DNA from: Acholoe squamosa | Lineage: Eukaryota; Annelida; Polychaeta; Phyllodocida; Polynoidae | Assembly: GCA_949317995.1 (NCBI GenBank) | Contig: OX439050.1 | Location: forward strand, 48,919,777-48,983,776 | Direction: 5' to 3' | DNA: 64,000 bases | In this document: piece after piece, positions 23,951-34,917 of the stretch | Numbering within the stretch: the stretch's first letter is position 1 | How the letters are laid out: each line of letters starts with the position of its first letter | Notes under the pieces: generated by a model | What the model saw: only the letters and a program-made list of their open reading frames with translations | The model's database searches: none | What the model was told of the DNA's origin: nothing | Made by a program: the position numbers and the translations under genes

Positions 23951-24131
23951 GGGCTTCCCTATCCCACTTAAAAGGGTCTATATCTCCTCTTTTCTATCCC
24001 CTCAGGATGTGTGTAGTGCACATATGCGCAGGCACTGACACATTTCTCTGTTAAATTATCAACCTGTGAAGCACGGGATAACCACTTAGTGCTGCTAAAG
24101 TGCTGTAAAACACAAATCAATCAATCAATCA
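23951..24131 (+). mobile_element. SINE inserted in the 48-bp satellite
   Basis: The element starts GGGCTTCCCTATCCCACTTA and ends in AATCAATCAATCAA. It is flanked by an exact 13-bp duplication of satellite sequence, ACACCCCTATGTC (23938-23950 and 24132-24144), the signature of target-primed insertion. The 5' ~110 bp matches the SINEs at 42886 and 57065, but the 3' part (CCTGTGAAGCACGGG, then GTGCTGTAAAACAC) is different. It is short, non-coding and needs LINE machinery supplied in trans. No clear tRNA A and B boxes were found in the shared head. Confidence 0.8.
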
Positions 24132-24652
24132 ACACCCCTATGTCCATGTACTACTTGCATACTGCTACATGCCTCCTACACACCCCCATGTCCATGTACT
24201 ACTTACACACTGCTACATGCCTCCTACACACACCCATGTCCATGTACTACTTACACACTGCTACATGCCTCCTACACACCCCCATGTCCATGTACTACTT
24301 ACACACTGCTACATGCCTCCTACACACCCCCATGTCCATGTACTACTTACATACTGCTACATGCCTCCTACACACCCCCATGTCCATGTACTACTTACAC
24401 ACTGCTACATGCCTCCTACACACCCCCATATTGCTATATACTACTCATACACTGCTACATGCCCCCTACACACACCCATGTCCATGTACTACTTACACAC
24501 TGCTACATGCCACCTAGACACTCCCATGTCCATGTACTACTCGCATACTGCTACATGCCTCCTACACACACCCATGTTCATGTACTACTTGCATACTGCT
24601 ACATGCCTCCTACACACCCCCATGTCCATGTACTACTTACACACTGCTACAT

Positions 24653-26184
24653 GCCTCCTACACACACCCATGTCCATGTACTACTTACACACTGCTACAT
24701 GCCTCCTACACACCCACATGTCCATGTACTACTTACACACTGCTACATGCCTCCTACACACACCCATGTCCATGTACTACTTACATACTGCTACATGCCT
24801 CCTACACACACCCATGTCCATGTACTACTTACACACTGCTACATGCCTCCTACACACCCCCATGTCCATGTACTACTTACACACTGCTACATGCCTCCTA
24901 CACACCCCCATGTCCATGTACTACTTACACACTGCTACATGCCTCCTACACACCCCCATGTCCATGTACTACTTACATACTGCTACAAGCCTCCTACACA
25001 CCCCTATGTCAATGTACTACTTACACACTGCTACATGCCTCCTACACACCACCATGTTTATGTACTACTTACATACTGCTACATGCCTCCTACACACCCA
25101 CATGTCCATGTACTACTTACATACTGCTACAAGCCTCCTACACACCCCCATGTCCATGTACTACTTACACACTGCTACATGCCTCCTACACACCCCCATG
25201 TCCATGTACTACTAACACACTGCTACATGCCTCCTACACACCCACATGTCCATGTACTACTTACACACTGCTACATGCCTCCTACACACCCCCAGGTCCA
25301 TGTACTACTTACACACTGCTACATGCCTCCTACACACCACCATGTTTATGTACTACTCATTCACTGCTACATGCCTCCTACACACCCCCATATCCATGTA
25401 CTACTTACATACTGCTACATACCTCCTACACACACCCATGTCCATGTACTACTCACACACTGCTACATACCTCCTACACACCCCCATGTCCATGTACTAC
25501 TCACACACTGCTACATGCCTCCTACACACACCCATGTCCATGTACTACTTACATACTGCTACAAGCCTCCTACACACCCCTATGTCAATGTACTACTTAC
25601 ACACTGCTACATACCTCCTACACACCCCCATGTCCATGTACTACTCACACACTGCTACATGCCTCCTACACACCCCCATGTCCATGTACTACTAACACAC
25701 TGCTACATGCCTCCTACACACCCCCCATGTCCATGTACTACTTACACACTGCTACATGCCTCCTACACACCACCATGTCCATGTACTACTTACACACTGC
25801 TACATGCCCCCCACACACACCCATGTCCATGTACTACTTACACACTGCTACATGCCTCCTACACACCCTCATTTCCATGTACTACTAACACACTGCTACA
25901 TGCCTCCTACACACCCCCATGTCCATGTACTACTTACACACTGCTACATGCCTCCTACACACCCATGTCTATGTACTACTTACACACTGCTACATGCCTC
26001 CTACACACCCCCAGGTCCATGTACTACTTACATACTGCTACATGCCTCCTACACACCCATGTCCATGTACTACTACACACTGCTACATACCTCCTACACA
26101 CCCCCATGTCCATGTACTACTTACACACTGCTACATGCCTCCTACACACACCCATGTCATTGTACTACTTACACACTGCTACAT
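24653..26184 (+). repeat. Segmental tandem duplication within satellite, copy 1
   Basis: The order of variant monomers here is repeated in 26185-27812. The offset is 1532 bp at the left side and 1628 bp from about 25000 onward, so the second copy has gained (or the first lost) two 48-bp monomers. Beyond that the blocks look essentially identical by eye. Confidence 0.75.
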
Positions 26185-27812
26185 GCCTCCTACACACACC
26201 CATGTCCATGTACTACTTACACACTGCTACATGCCTCCTACACACCCACATGTCCATGTACTACTTACACACTGCTACATGCCTCCTACACACACCCATG
26301 TCCATGTACTACTTACATACTGCTACATGCCTCCTACACACACCCATGTCCATGTACTACTTACACACTGCTACATGCCTCCTACACACCCCCATGTCCA
26401 TGTACTACTTACACACTGCTACATGCCTCCTACACACCCCCATGTCCATGTACTACTTACACACTGCTACATGCCTCCTACACACCCCCATGTCCATGTA
26501 CTACTTACACACTGCTACATGCCTCCTACACACCCCCATGTCCATGTACTACTTACACACTGCTACATGCCTCCTACACACCCCCATGTCCATGTACTAC
26601 TTACATACTGCTACAAGCCTCCTACACACCCCTATGTCAATGTACTACTTACACACTGCTACATGCCTCCTACACACCACCATGTTTATGTACTACTTAC
26701 ATACTGCTACATGCCTCCTACACACCCACATGTCCATGTACTACTTACATACTGCTACAAGCCTCCTACACACCCCCATGTCCATGTACTACTTACACAC
26801 TGCTACATGCCTCCTACACACCCCCATGTCCATGTACTACTAACACACTGCTACATGCCTCCTACACACCCACATGTCCATGTACTACTTACACACTGCT
26901 ACATGCCTCCTACACACCCCCAGGTCCATGTACTACTTACACACTGCTACATGCCTCCTACACACCACCATGTTTATGTACTACTCATTCACTGCTACAT
27001 GCCTCCTACACACCCCCATATCCATGTACTACTTACATACTGCTACATACCTCCTACACACACCCATGTCCATGTACTACTCACACACTGCTACATACCT
27101 CCTACACACCCCCATGTCCATGTACTACTCACACACTGCTACATGCCTCCTACACACACCCATGTCCATGTACTACTTACATACTGCTACAAGCCTCCTA
27201 CACACCCCTATGTCAATGTACTACTTACACACTGCTACATACCTCCTACACACCCCCATGTCCATGTACTACTCACACACTGCTACATGCCTCCTACACA
27301 CCCCCATGTCCATGTACTACTAACACACTGCTACATGCCTCCTACACACCCCCCATGTCCATGTACTACTTACACACTGCTACATGCCTCCTACACACCA
27401 CCATGTCCATGTACTACTTACACACTGCTACATGCCCCCCACACACACCCATGTCCATGTACTACTTACACACTGCTACATGCCTCCTACACACCCTCAT
27501 TTCCATGTACTACTAACACACTGCTACATGCCTCCTACACACCCCCATGTCCATGTACTACTTACACACTGCTACATGCCTCCTACACACCCATGTCTAT
27601 GTACTACTTACACACTGCTACATGCCTCCTACACACCCCCAGGTCCATGTACTACTTACATACTGCTACATGCCTCCTACACACCCATGTCCATGTACTA
27701 CTACACACTGCTACATACCTCCTACACACCCCCATGTCCATGTACTACTTACACACTGCTACATGCCTCCTACACACACCCATGTCATTGTACTACTTAC
27801 ACACTGCTACAT
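26185..27812 (+). repeat. Segmental tandem duplication within satellite, copy 2
   Basis: Direct continuation of copy 1, with the same series of variant monomers (for example those with CACATGTCC, ATGTTTATG, CATTCACTG and the 45-bp deletion monomers) in the same order. The match to copy 1 stops near 27812, which with the start near 24653 places the junction at about 26185. Confidence 0.75.
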
Positions 27813-28231
27813 GCCTCCTACACACCCCCATGTCCATATACTACTTACACACTGCTACATGCCTCCTACACACCCCCATGTCCATGTACTACTTACACAC
27901 TGCTACATACCTCCTACACACCCCCATGTCCATGTACTACTTACACACTGCTACATGCCTCCTACACACCCCCATTTCCATGTACTACTTACACACTGCT
28001 ACATGCCTCCTACACACACCCATGTCCATGTACTACTTACACACTGCTACATGCCTCCTACACACCCCCATTTCCATGTACTAATCACACACTGCTACAT
28101 GCCTCCTACACACACCCATGTCTATGTACTACTACACACTGCTACATACCTCCTACACACACCCATGTCCATGTACTACTTACACACTGCTACATACCTC
28201 CTACACACACCCATGTCCATGTACTACTCAC

Positions 28232-29231
28232 AACCCTGTAGAGGGGAGCATAGACGTAATTCAAGGAGAAAGTACGGCCTCAGTAAAATCAGGAAGGAAC
28301 CTTTTAGCCAAGTATAACCTCTTGGTTGTGGTGAATTGATGTGTTGTCCAAAAGTTGTCATAATGCATGAAAGTTACCCTGGTGGGTATAGCTAACATAC
28401 TGCTGCAGGGTGGGCATCATGCTTCAGTATAAATGCCTGATCCCTTCATTAAGGACAAGGGCTCCAGGTGACCTAAAAATTAATTGACAAAGGATTTCCT
28501 TGTAACTTGAAATATTTGTTCTTTACATGATGTGTAATCAAGATGTGAAATAAAAAGTTCTTCAGTACCAGCCATCCACAGTAGCACCCTTTAACATTTG
28601 AGTCCAATGGGCCAATGCCTAGCCAGTTGGGATTCTGAAGGTATTTTTGTGAATATTTGCAAAACTGGGCAAACAATTTCCTTCAAAACTACAATTAAGT
28701 CTATTGAACTAATGCTTATCAAGATAGAAATGGAAAATCATATGGTTACAATGCTACTTTTTGCACAAGGTGAGTGTGAATGGAAGGGGGATGGGCACCA
28801 TACTGCATAAGCCTATGGATGACAGGCAGAGGGGTGTAGAGGGAGATTTCATAGTATTTTGGAAAAGTTTCTTCAAACCTAGTAAAAGTGTACACTTACA
28901 TTACTAAACTTAACTTTTGAAGTAATAATGATAGAAACCTGCTTCAACAAGAAATATGTGGCAAAGACCGCGGATAGGACTAGCCACTGCTATCCGTGGT
29001 CCAAGCCACATTTTTCTTGAGCTCTCGGGAGGGGGGCTCCTAAAATGTGAATGATCTCTAAGAACCCCCCCCCCTCCTGACCCCCCCCCCCCCATTACAA
29101 ACCCTGCTGGGAAAGGCAGCGCGGAAAAGTACACCAGTGAAGACCGGCCAGTGAAGTCGTCCTACTGTGTAAACAACGTCAAAACGTCCCCCCTCCATGG
29201 GAACACTGAATTCTTTGTCATCGCCGATGTT
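28232..29231. other. Intergenic DNA, no gene seen
   Basis: No recognised gene. Poly-C tracts occur at about 29065-29093. Confidence 0.4.
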
Positions 29232-29270
29232 TGACGTCATGCGTTGCGTCACACATTGATTGTGACGTCA
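29232..29270. promoter_or_regulatory. Paired CRE palindromes
   Basis: Two perfect TGACGTCA sites (29232-29239 and 29263-29270) lie 31 bp apart, about three helical turns, with a TGCGTCAC half-like site between them and GTAAACAA, a forkhead-like word, about 60 bp upstream. CREB/ATF proteins bind such sites. The surrounding 29100-29290 is CpG-richer than average. No coding exon is recognised next to it, so it is a candidate promoter or enhancer only. Confidence 0.4.
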
Positions 29271-29302
29271 TTCACGTATTGGCAGTGCAAACCGAAAGCA
29301 TA

Positions 29303-29368
29303 TTAGGAGTTGCCCAGTGATGTTGCTATGCAACATGACTGTGGCACTCCGCGCCAGGCAACTCCTAA
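29303..29368. repeat. Small palindromic repeat
   Basis: TTAGGAGTTGCC and GGCAACTCCTAA bracket 42 bp that itself contains GTTGCTATGCAAC. It may be a very small MITE or a deletion product of one. Confidence 0.5.
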
Positions 29369-29723
29369 AAAAATGCCAGATAGCTCTCAAGGAGCTTAAT
29401 GCATTAGTTCACAAAGTCGTCCTTAAGGGGGGCCAGTTACTGAAAGAATGAACCCAGAGGCATTGTTTGGACTAATCTGTTAGTAGCACTGGAGCTGCTT
29501 CCTTCCTAGAATGGCCACCATCTGCTGATTGCCTCATCTCTTCTGCTTATCCCCTTAATAGCCCTATAGTGTTACAATTTGCTGTTCTCCTTCTGTCGCA
29601 ATGGTAAATGTAGGCCAGGTTTCCAAGTCAGCCATTACAAAAGGTATGTACTATACCTGTTCTATAAAATTAACACAGTCCTTACTCTTAGGGACGATAT
29701 AGCAATATAGGTGTGGTGAGTTA

Positions 29724-29841
29724 TGTTCATGGCGAAAACTACATTACAAAATTTCACAGAGGAATGTGTCAGTGTCCACACACATCCTGAGGGGATAGGA
29801 AAGTGAGGATATAGACTCTTTTAAGTGGGCTAGGGAAGCCC
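29724..29841 (-). mobile_element. SINE, 3'-truncated, minus strand
   Basis: Reading the minus strand gives GGGCTTCCCTAGCCCACTTA at the 5' end, CACATTCCTCTGTGAAATTT in the middle and a stretch like CGCCATGAAC near the 3' side, matching the copies at 42886 and 57065. The final tail of those copies is missing. Confidence 0.65.
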
Positions 29842-30790
29842 AATCATGACTAGGAGTGGACACAAATCTTTAAGGCATTGTTTTATTATTAATGGTTTAA
29901 AGTGGAGCAGGGCGATTAGACAGTGAGGTCTATGCTAAGAACAGGATATCTCACTGTTCATTCATTCTACATAATGGAACTTCTGGAAAGGAGTGTTTCC
30001 TTCTCAGTGTGCCTATTGTGAAGGTTATTTAGGAGAACGATACATCTTACAAAGTATCTAGTATTAGTGATGCATTTCAAGAAATATGGTTATAAATGTG
30101 ACCGTAAAGCCCTGCTTAAGAATGCCGTGGCTTATTGACCATTTCAGACGCTTGGTGCAGTGTATATATAGGCTGTTCCTGAACTCAGGGTGCGGCCTAT
30201 TTGCGAGGTTTTTAATACAAACACACTGAAAGAAGGAATTGGAACCTTTGATGCCTTAGTTGCAGCACATAGCATTCTCCTGAAGTCGTGGTGTGGCGTA
30301 TACGTGGGGTTTTATGGTAAAGTTTAGACATTAAGACTTCTCCTTCGCACCACTATAAAGTGGCAGTTTCTTACACGGGACATAACCTGAGAATATGATT
30401 ATTCTACTTTCTAACAATGTCGTCTAAACAGATGGATCATTACATTAATGGGACTGAATAAATTTTTCAATATTGCACCACCTCTCTTCTCAATATCGAA
30501 AACATGCGTGTACTACCCATATAGTGGAACTATTATATCCACGTTTATTATCAGATATCATGAAACCCTATTTGATTTCAAACTCATTGTCAGCGAAACC
30601 CGACAATTTAGGTGTGCAGTGATGCGGGTCAATTCTTCTGAAAATTAATTCATACACTTTTTATGATAAATTACTTATAGACATGTCTAACGGTATACAT
30701 TAATTAGGTGCTTTCATTGTGATGCTTTTTAATGGCGATACTTAAGTCAAAGTGCAAGATGAACAAAAAATAGTTAAGTTATATTTTTTG

Positions 30791-30836
30791 TACATGCCTT
30801 CTACACACCCCGTGTTTGTTTCCTATTCACACAATG
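30791..30836 (+). repeat. Isolated diverged monomer of the 48-bp satellite
   Basis: TACATGCCTTCTACACACCC, then CTATTCACACAATG, lines up with one monomer of the large array, with several changes in the middle. It lies about 2.6 kb beyond the array end. Confidence 0.5.
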
Positions 30837-30839
30837 ATA

Positions 30840-32499
30840 TGAAGCATTCAATTGGGAGATCTCTTCTCTGCAAATCTACTTCTCTTTCAAGAGCTTTTGT
30901 TTAGAGGTAGGTTTAAAAAATTGAGGAAAGCTAAAGAGCAAATAACAAATATACATAAAAAACAGTTTTGGGCTTGTATATGGCACAAACCTACATACAA
31001 CATTGAACCCGTAAATACCCTAACGCGTTCAGAGTCAGAAAAAGCAGAAAAGTAGGCCAGCACACAGGGGAAGCCTTGGGAGGTAATAAAATCATCCTAA
31101 ACCAATAAGCCCACCACCAGATAGGCTAGTTAGACATAGAGGCAGGGAAAGAAGGCCGAACTGACCCACTCCCCTGGCGTGACCCTCTTTCAGGGGAGTT
31201 CCACTAAGGCCACAAAACATATCATGAGGTGCATCAAGCTTCAGGTGCCGAAAGTCTGATGCCCAAATTCCACTCGACCTAATCCAAAGAATGAACTTTA
31301 TATTGTGGATTGAATTGAAGATGGACCGAGATACACACACCTAACAGAAGAGTGCCAGGAGTGTATGCATTAACAAAACGGTATCACTTGTCAGAAATTA
31401 TCATAAATCAGATAGGATGAAATCAAGGCTTAAACTAAATTGGTTGGGTATTTTAATTTTCTTTATTAATCTGAACATTTTTGTCAGTGTTCTGTGGCCT
31501 GTATGATGGTTGGCAGGTTTTTGTGTGGATCTGTATTTCTACACATACTGAAATAGATATTGGAACCTTTGATGATCTGTTAACCTCTTAAAGGCCGCTG
31601 ATGCAGGAGTGCACCAAGGAAGTACCAGTGAGTCTGCTTGATCCAATCAAAAGTGCCCGCTCGCACTTCATTGGTGCATCATGGTGAACTTCCGGGAGTG
31701 TATCAACCCCACAGGGTCGGTACGATGCATAAATGTAACCCTGGTGTGTCACTCCCCACGGCTCCCTTCATACTGAGTCATGTTTTTCTAGTGTATGTCA
31801 GGTTACCAGAAGCATGGGTTTTCAGCCTGGCCCTAGGTCCTGCATCACACACCTCATCTGTATAAATATTTAATGCACAACCCCATCTCATTCCCCAGCC
31901 AGCTCCCCATGTATCATGCTGGCAGGCAACCAACAGCAAATCACAACCTCATTCATCCCAACTATAAATAGCAGCAATGGCCTATTGAGTTCATTTTGAT
32001 ACATTATATATGGTGGATTTAGGTCATTTTACCACAGGTTAAAAAAGAGTGTTGGTTTCTAATAGAGGCCTAGAGTACGAGGACATTGGAATAGCTTAAG
32101 ATACCACATTCTAGTGTTGGAATAAGTACCGGTCGATTTCATAGGTTATATCATAAAGCATGACATTGTTGGGATTAACCTGAGTGTGGACCAGGCTGTT
32201 TTCATGTAACCCTGGCATTGAAAATGAATAAGTTTGTCAGGAGGGCATTTCACAATAACGCTAATTAGTAGTATTAAGAAATAGTAATAAGTCCTCCAGT
32301 GCTGCACTATGTATATCAAACTGACCCCTAAAAAGGCTGGGCATGATACTTCTATGTTTTCCTGCGAGTTACTCACCGCGGGAATAATGTACATCATGAT
32401 GAAAAATTAACAGAGAAATCTTCATTCATGATACTTCTTTCAAGTGGCTCTCAAACAATGTAAGCATCTTACAGTATAATTTAGTTTATATACTTCCCA
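30840..32499. other. Intergenic DNA with fragments of dispersed repeats
   Basis: Phrases such as GTGTATCAACCCC and TTGGTGCATCATGG recur elsewhere (46.2 kb, 63.0 kb), suggesting old interspersed repeats, but no element can be bounded. No gene is recognised. Confidence 0.35.
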
Positions 32500-32503
32500 T
32501 TAA

Positions 32504-33200
32504 GGTGGCTGGCGGGGATAGAGTAAACGTAATTAGATCTTCGCCATATTCTCAACAAAGTCTAAAAATTATTTGTACTTTTCATATGTTCAAAAATAAT
32601 AGGGGGTCCCATGCATTTTTTTGAAATACAGAAGATTCAACCCTATATAGGATCATATAGTGATTTGTCACATAAACCCTTGGATTCATATCCAAAAGTA
32701 ATTAAATTTTGTTAGAACTTCTTAAGCACTAAGATATTAAGCATATCTTTGCATTAGATGCAATATTGACATATGGTCCCAGGCATAATTCTAATATTTT
32801 TGATGATTGAAATAATAAATGTAAGGATGTGATTAGAATAGTGACATCTAGGTAGATACAGTCTTTTCTAGGTGGTCACACACAGCAGTCCCCATGGCTC
32901 ATGTGTAATGTCTCTGTCCTACTCACAGGAGATCCTGGGTTCAAATCCATGCCAAGCCTCCCTGTATTTTGCACATTTCGTCTTTACATAGAGTCAATGT
33001 AACACAGAGACCCCTGGTGTACGAATGATGAACTAACAATACCTCACAAATGATGAACTAACAATACCTCACAGGAGATCCTGGGTTCAAATCCATGCCA
33101 AGCCTCGCTGTATTTTGCACATTTCGTCTTTCCATAGAGTCAATGTAACACAGAGGCCCCTGGTGTACAAATGATGAACTAACAATACCCGCCAGCCACC
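32504..33200. mobile_element. DNA element with TTAA flanks and 13-bp inverted ends
   Basis: Perfect inverted ends GGTGGCTGGCGGG (32504-32516) and CCCGCCAGCCACC (33188-33200) are each directly flanked by TTAA (32500-32503 and 33201-33204). TTAA duplication is the hallmark of piggyBac-type transposition, although other families can also use it. No transposase is encoded in the 697 bp. The right half is a tRNA-derived SINE sequence with an internal duplication (separate entry). Confidence 0.75.
32888..33187 (+). mobile_element. tRNA-derived SINE with internal 146-bp duplication
   Basis: The head has an A-box-like ATGGCTCATGTGTAATG and a B box GGGTTCAAATCC, spaced as in a tRNA. The part from CTCACAGGAGATCCTGGG through AATGATGAACTAACAATACC is repeated with an offset of 146 bp, so the B-box half occurs twice and the A box once. 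It sits inside the TTAA-flanked element and its right limit coincides with that element's right inverted end. Confidence 0.55.
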
Positions 33201-33204
33201 TTAA

Positions 33205-34100
33205 TTCAACCATGCACTACTTCTGTCATCATTCTCTTTATCCTTCATGCACCACCCCTATCCCTCTCTGTACACCCTACCTGTAAGAGGGAATGGAGGT
33301 TAAGATGCATATCTCACAGGTATTTTAGTAAGTGCAAATAAGTCACCTATGTTTTATGTGGGTAGCCATTGAATGTCAGGTTTTAGTGTATATATCAACA
33401 GTACATCTAAGCTAGACACCCACATGTGTGAATTCCTGACACCAAAAATGAATGCCTCTGAAGGCACATTATAACCCTTTAGTGGCTGTGGAATATCTGA
33501 AAGGTTCATGTTCCTTTGTCTTCATGATACATCTGCACATCCTTGGTGAGTAACTCGCCAATGATATCTGTGGCGTGGTAACCCCCATGGGTGTATATTT
33601 CTATAATAGGCTTGGTATACGCAATGTGAATAATGATCCATAATGATGACAAAGGGAAAGGAATTACATTAAGCAACCCATAAAGGGTTAACATAGAAAG
33701 GGCTCATTAATGCCCAGCCGACATGTGTAATAAATTGTCAAGGGTTAAACTATGTTTGCTCTTTAACATGATGCCACGGAGATTGGTCATGATGCAAATA
33801 TGCAATATCAGCGAGTGATTCACCGACACTGGATTGGTGTATCATACTGGACATTCCAGTGCTTTTAAAATACTTGTATTCGGGCAGGGGGGGTGATGGA
33901 TTCAATGCTTTTCTAACATCCTGTATCTGTTTCTCAATTACCTACATTAGTTTGATTGATGGTGACCTACAATTTCTGCTTAGTGTTGGATGATTGATTT
34001 ACCTGAACTGAGCAAACCTGTTGTATTCGCTTTGGGATCAGGGTCAATTGAGTCCCTGCTGGTGTATACCTTTACTATAAATGATGCTTGTAGTAAGGTG
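33205..34100. other. Intergenic DNA, nothing seen
   Basis: No coding or element structure is recognised. Confidence 0.4.
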
Positions 34101-34905
34101 TAGACGAACCAGCAACCAGCGAGCAGCACTCAGCAGTGTCGTCTGCTCGCCGTCCACTCTCGTGGGAACTGGCGGGAAAACGAGCCCGGCCTTTATTAAT
34201 GATTCACAGTGGACGACCACAATCTCACTCTAACGTCAAATGATAATATACCCTACAGGGAATGAATAATTAAATCCATGCCACTGTTTCCTGCAAAACT
34301 AATGTATTTTTCACCTTTATCTTTTCTCAATATATTGTCGGGGATGGGTGTGAATTGGGTGTATTTAGAATGCATGTGTAAGGTTCGGAAGGTGTATTGG
34401 AGTGTATGCGTGAGGAGCTGGGGGTGCGGTCCCACCACTCAGACGCATGCAGCATCCACACTGGAGGCAGCTACAGGGTGGGAGGATGGATGGAGAGGGG
34501 GGTGTGGAGGAGGGTGGACGCCACCACCATTGCCACAAGAGCGGCGGCAGCAGCGCTACAGGAGGCAGTGACGGTAGTGACGTTAAGGTACACGGCGGGA
34601 CTGGGGCCCGTGTGTGGACGGCTTACGTACGGCACCAGTATACAAACCACCACTCTCCTGTCGCCATCAATATCTCACTCTCTGGGACCAGGGCAATCAT
34701 GATAACCTGCCCTCCGTGGGGCTGGGAGACCTGCTGCCCCTCCCCCCTCTCTCCATGACAACGCCTGGAGGAAGGGCCTGCTGATGACGGAGACACTGGA
34801 GGAGGAAATACCAGGAGGTAGAGGGGCAGGAGCTGCTGATACGAGATCCACAGCGCGTCTCTAGCATCGCGTGCTCAGCTCCTGCTGCACAACGCCCGGC
34901 TTCAG

Positions 34906-34917
34906 TTTTGGCGGGAA
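34906..34917. promoter_or_regulatory. E2F consensus site
   Basis: TTTTGGCGGGAA matches the classical E2F site TTTSGCGSGAA. A related GGCGGGAAAA lies at 34171-34180. Both are within the CpG-rich segment upstream of the coding exon. Confidence 0.3.

Larger units (their letters stand above)
23391..28231 (+). repeat. 48-bp satellite array, about 97 monomers
   Basis: The monomer is CTGCTACATGCCTCCTACAC, then ACCCCCATGTCCATGTAC, then TACTTACACA; its period is 48 bp. The + strand is very poor in G. Because 48 is a multiple of 3 and the consensus has few stops in any forward frame, the array yields open frames of up to 794 codons with a 16-residue repeat such as MPPTHPHVHVLLTHCY. Start codons fall at repeat positions, frames switch at monomers of 47 or 45 bp, and no signal or flanking exon is present, so this is read as satellite, not as a gene. 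A SINE interrupts the array at 23951-24131. Confidence 0.93.

Noticed and set aside
24459..26843. 794-codon open frame and overlapping frames of 586, 721 and 348 codons
   Set aside because: They lie entirely within the 48-bp satellite, arise in all three forward frames, and owe their length to a monomer divisible by three with almost no stops.
20063..28231. CRISPR-like regular repeats
   Set aside because: No unique spacers separate the repeats; these are head-to-tail satellites in an animal genome.
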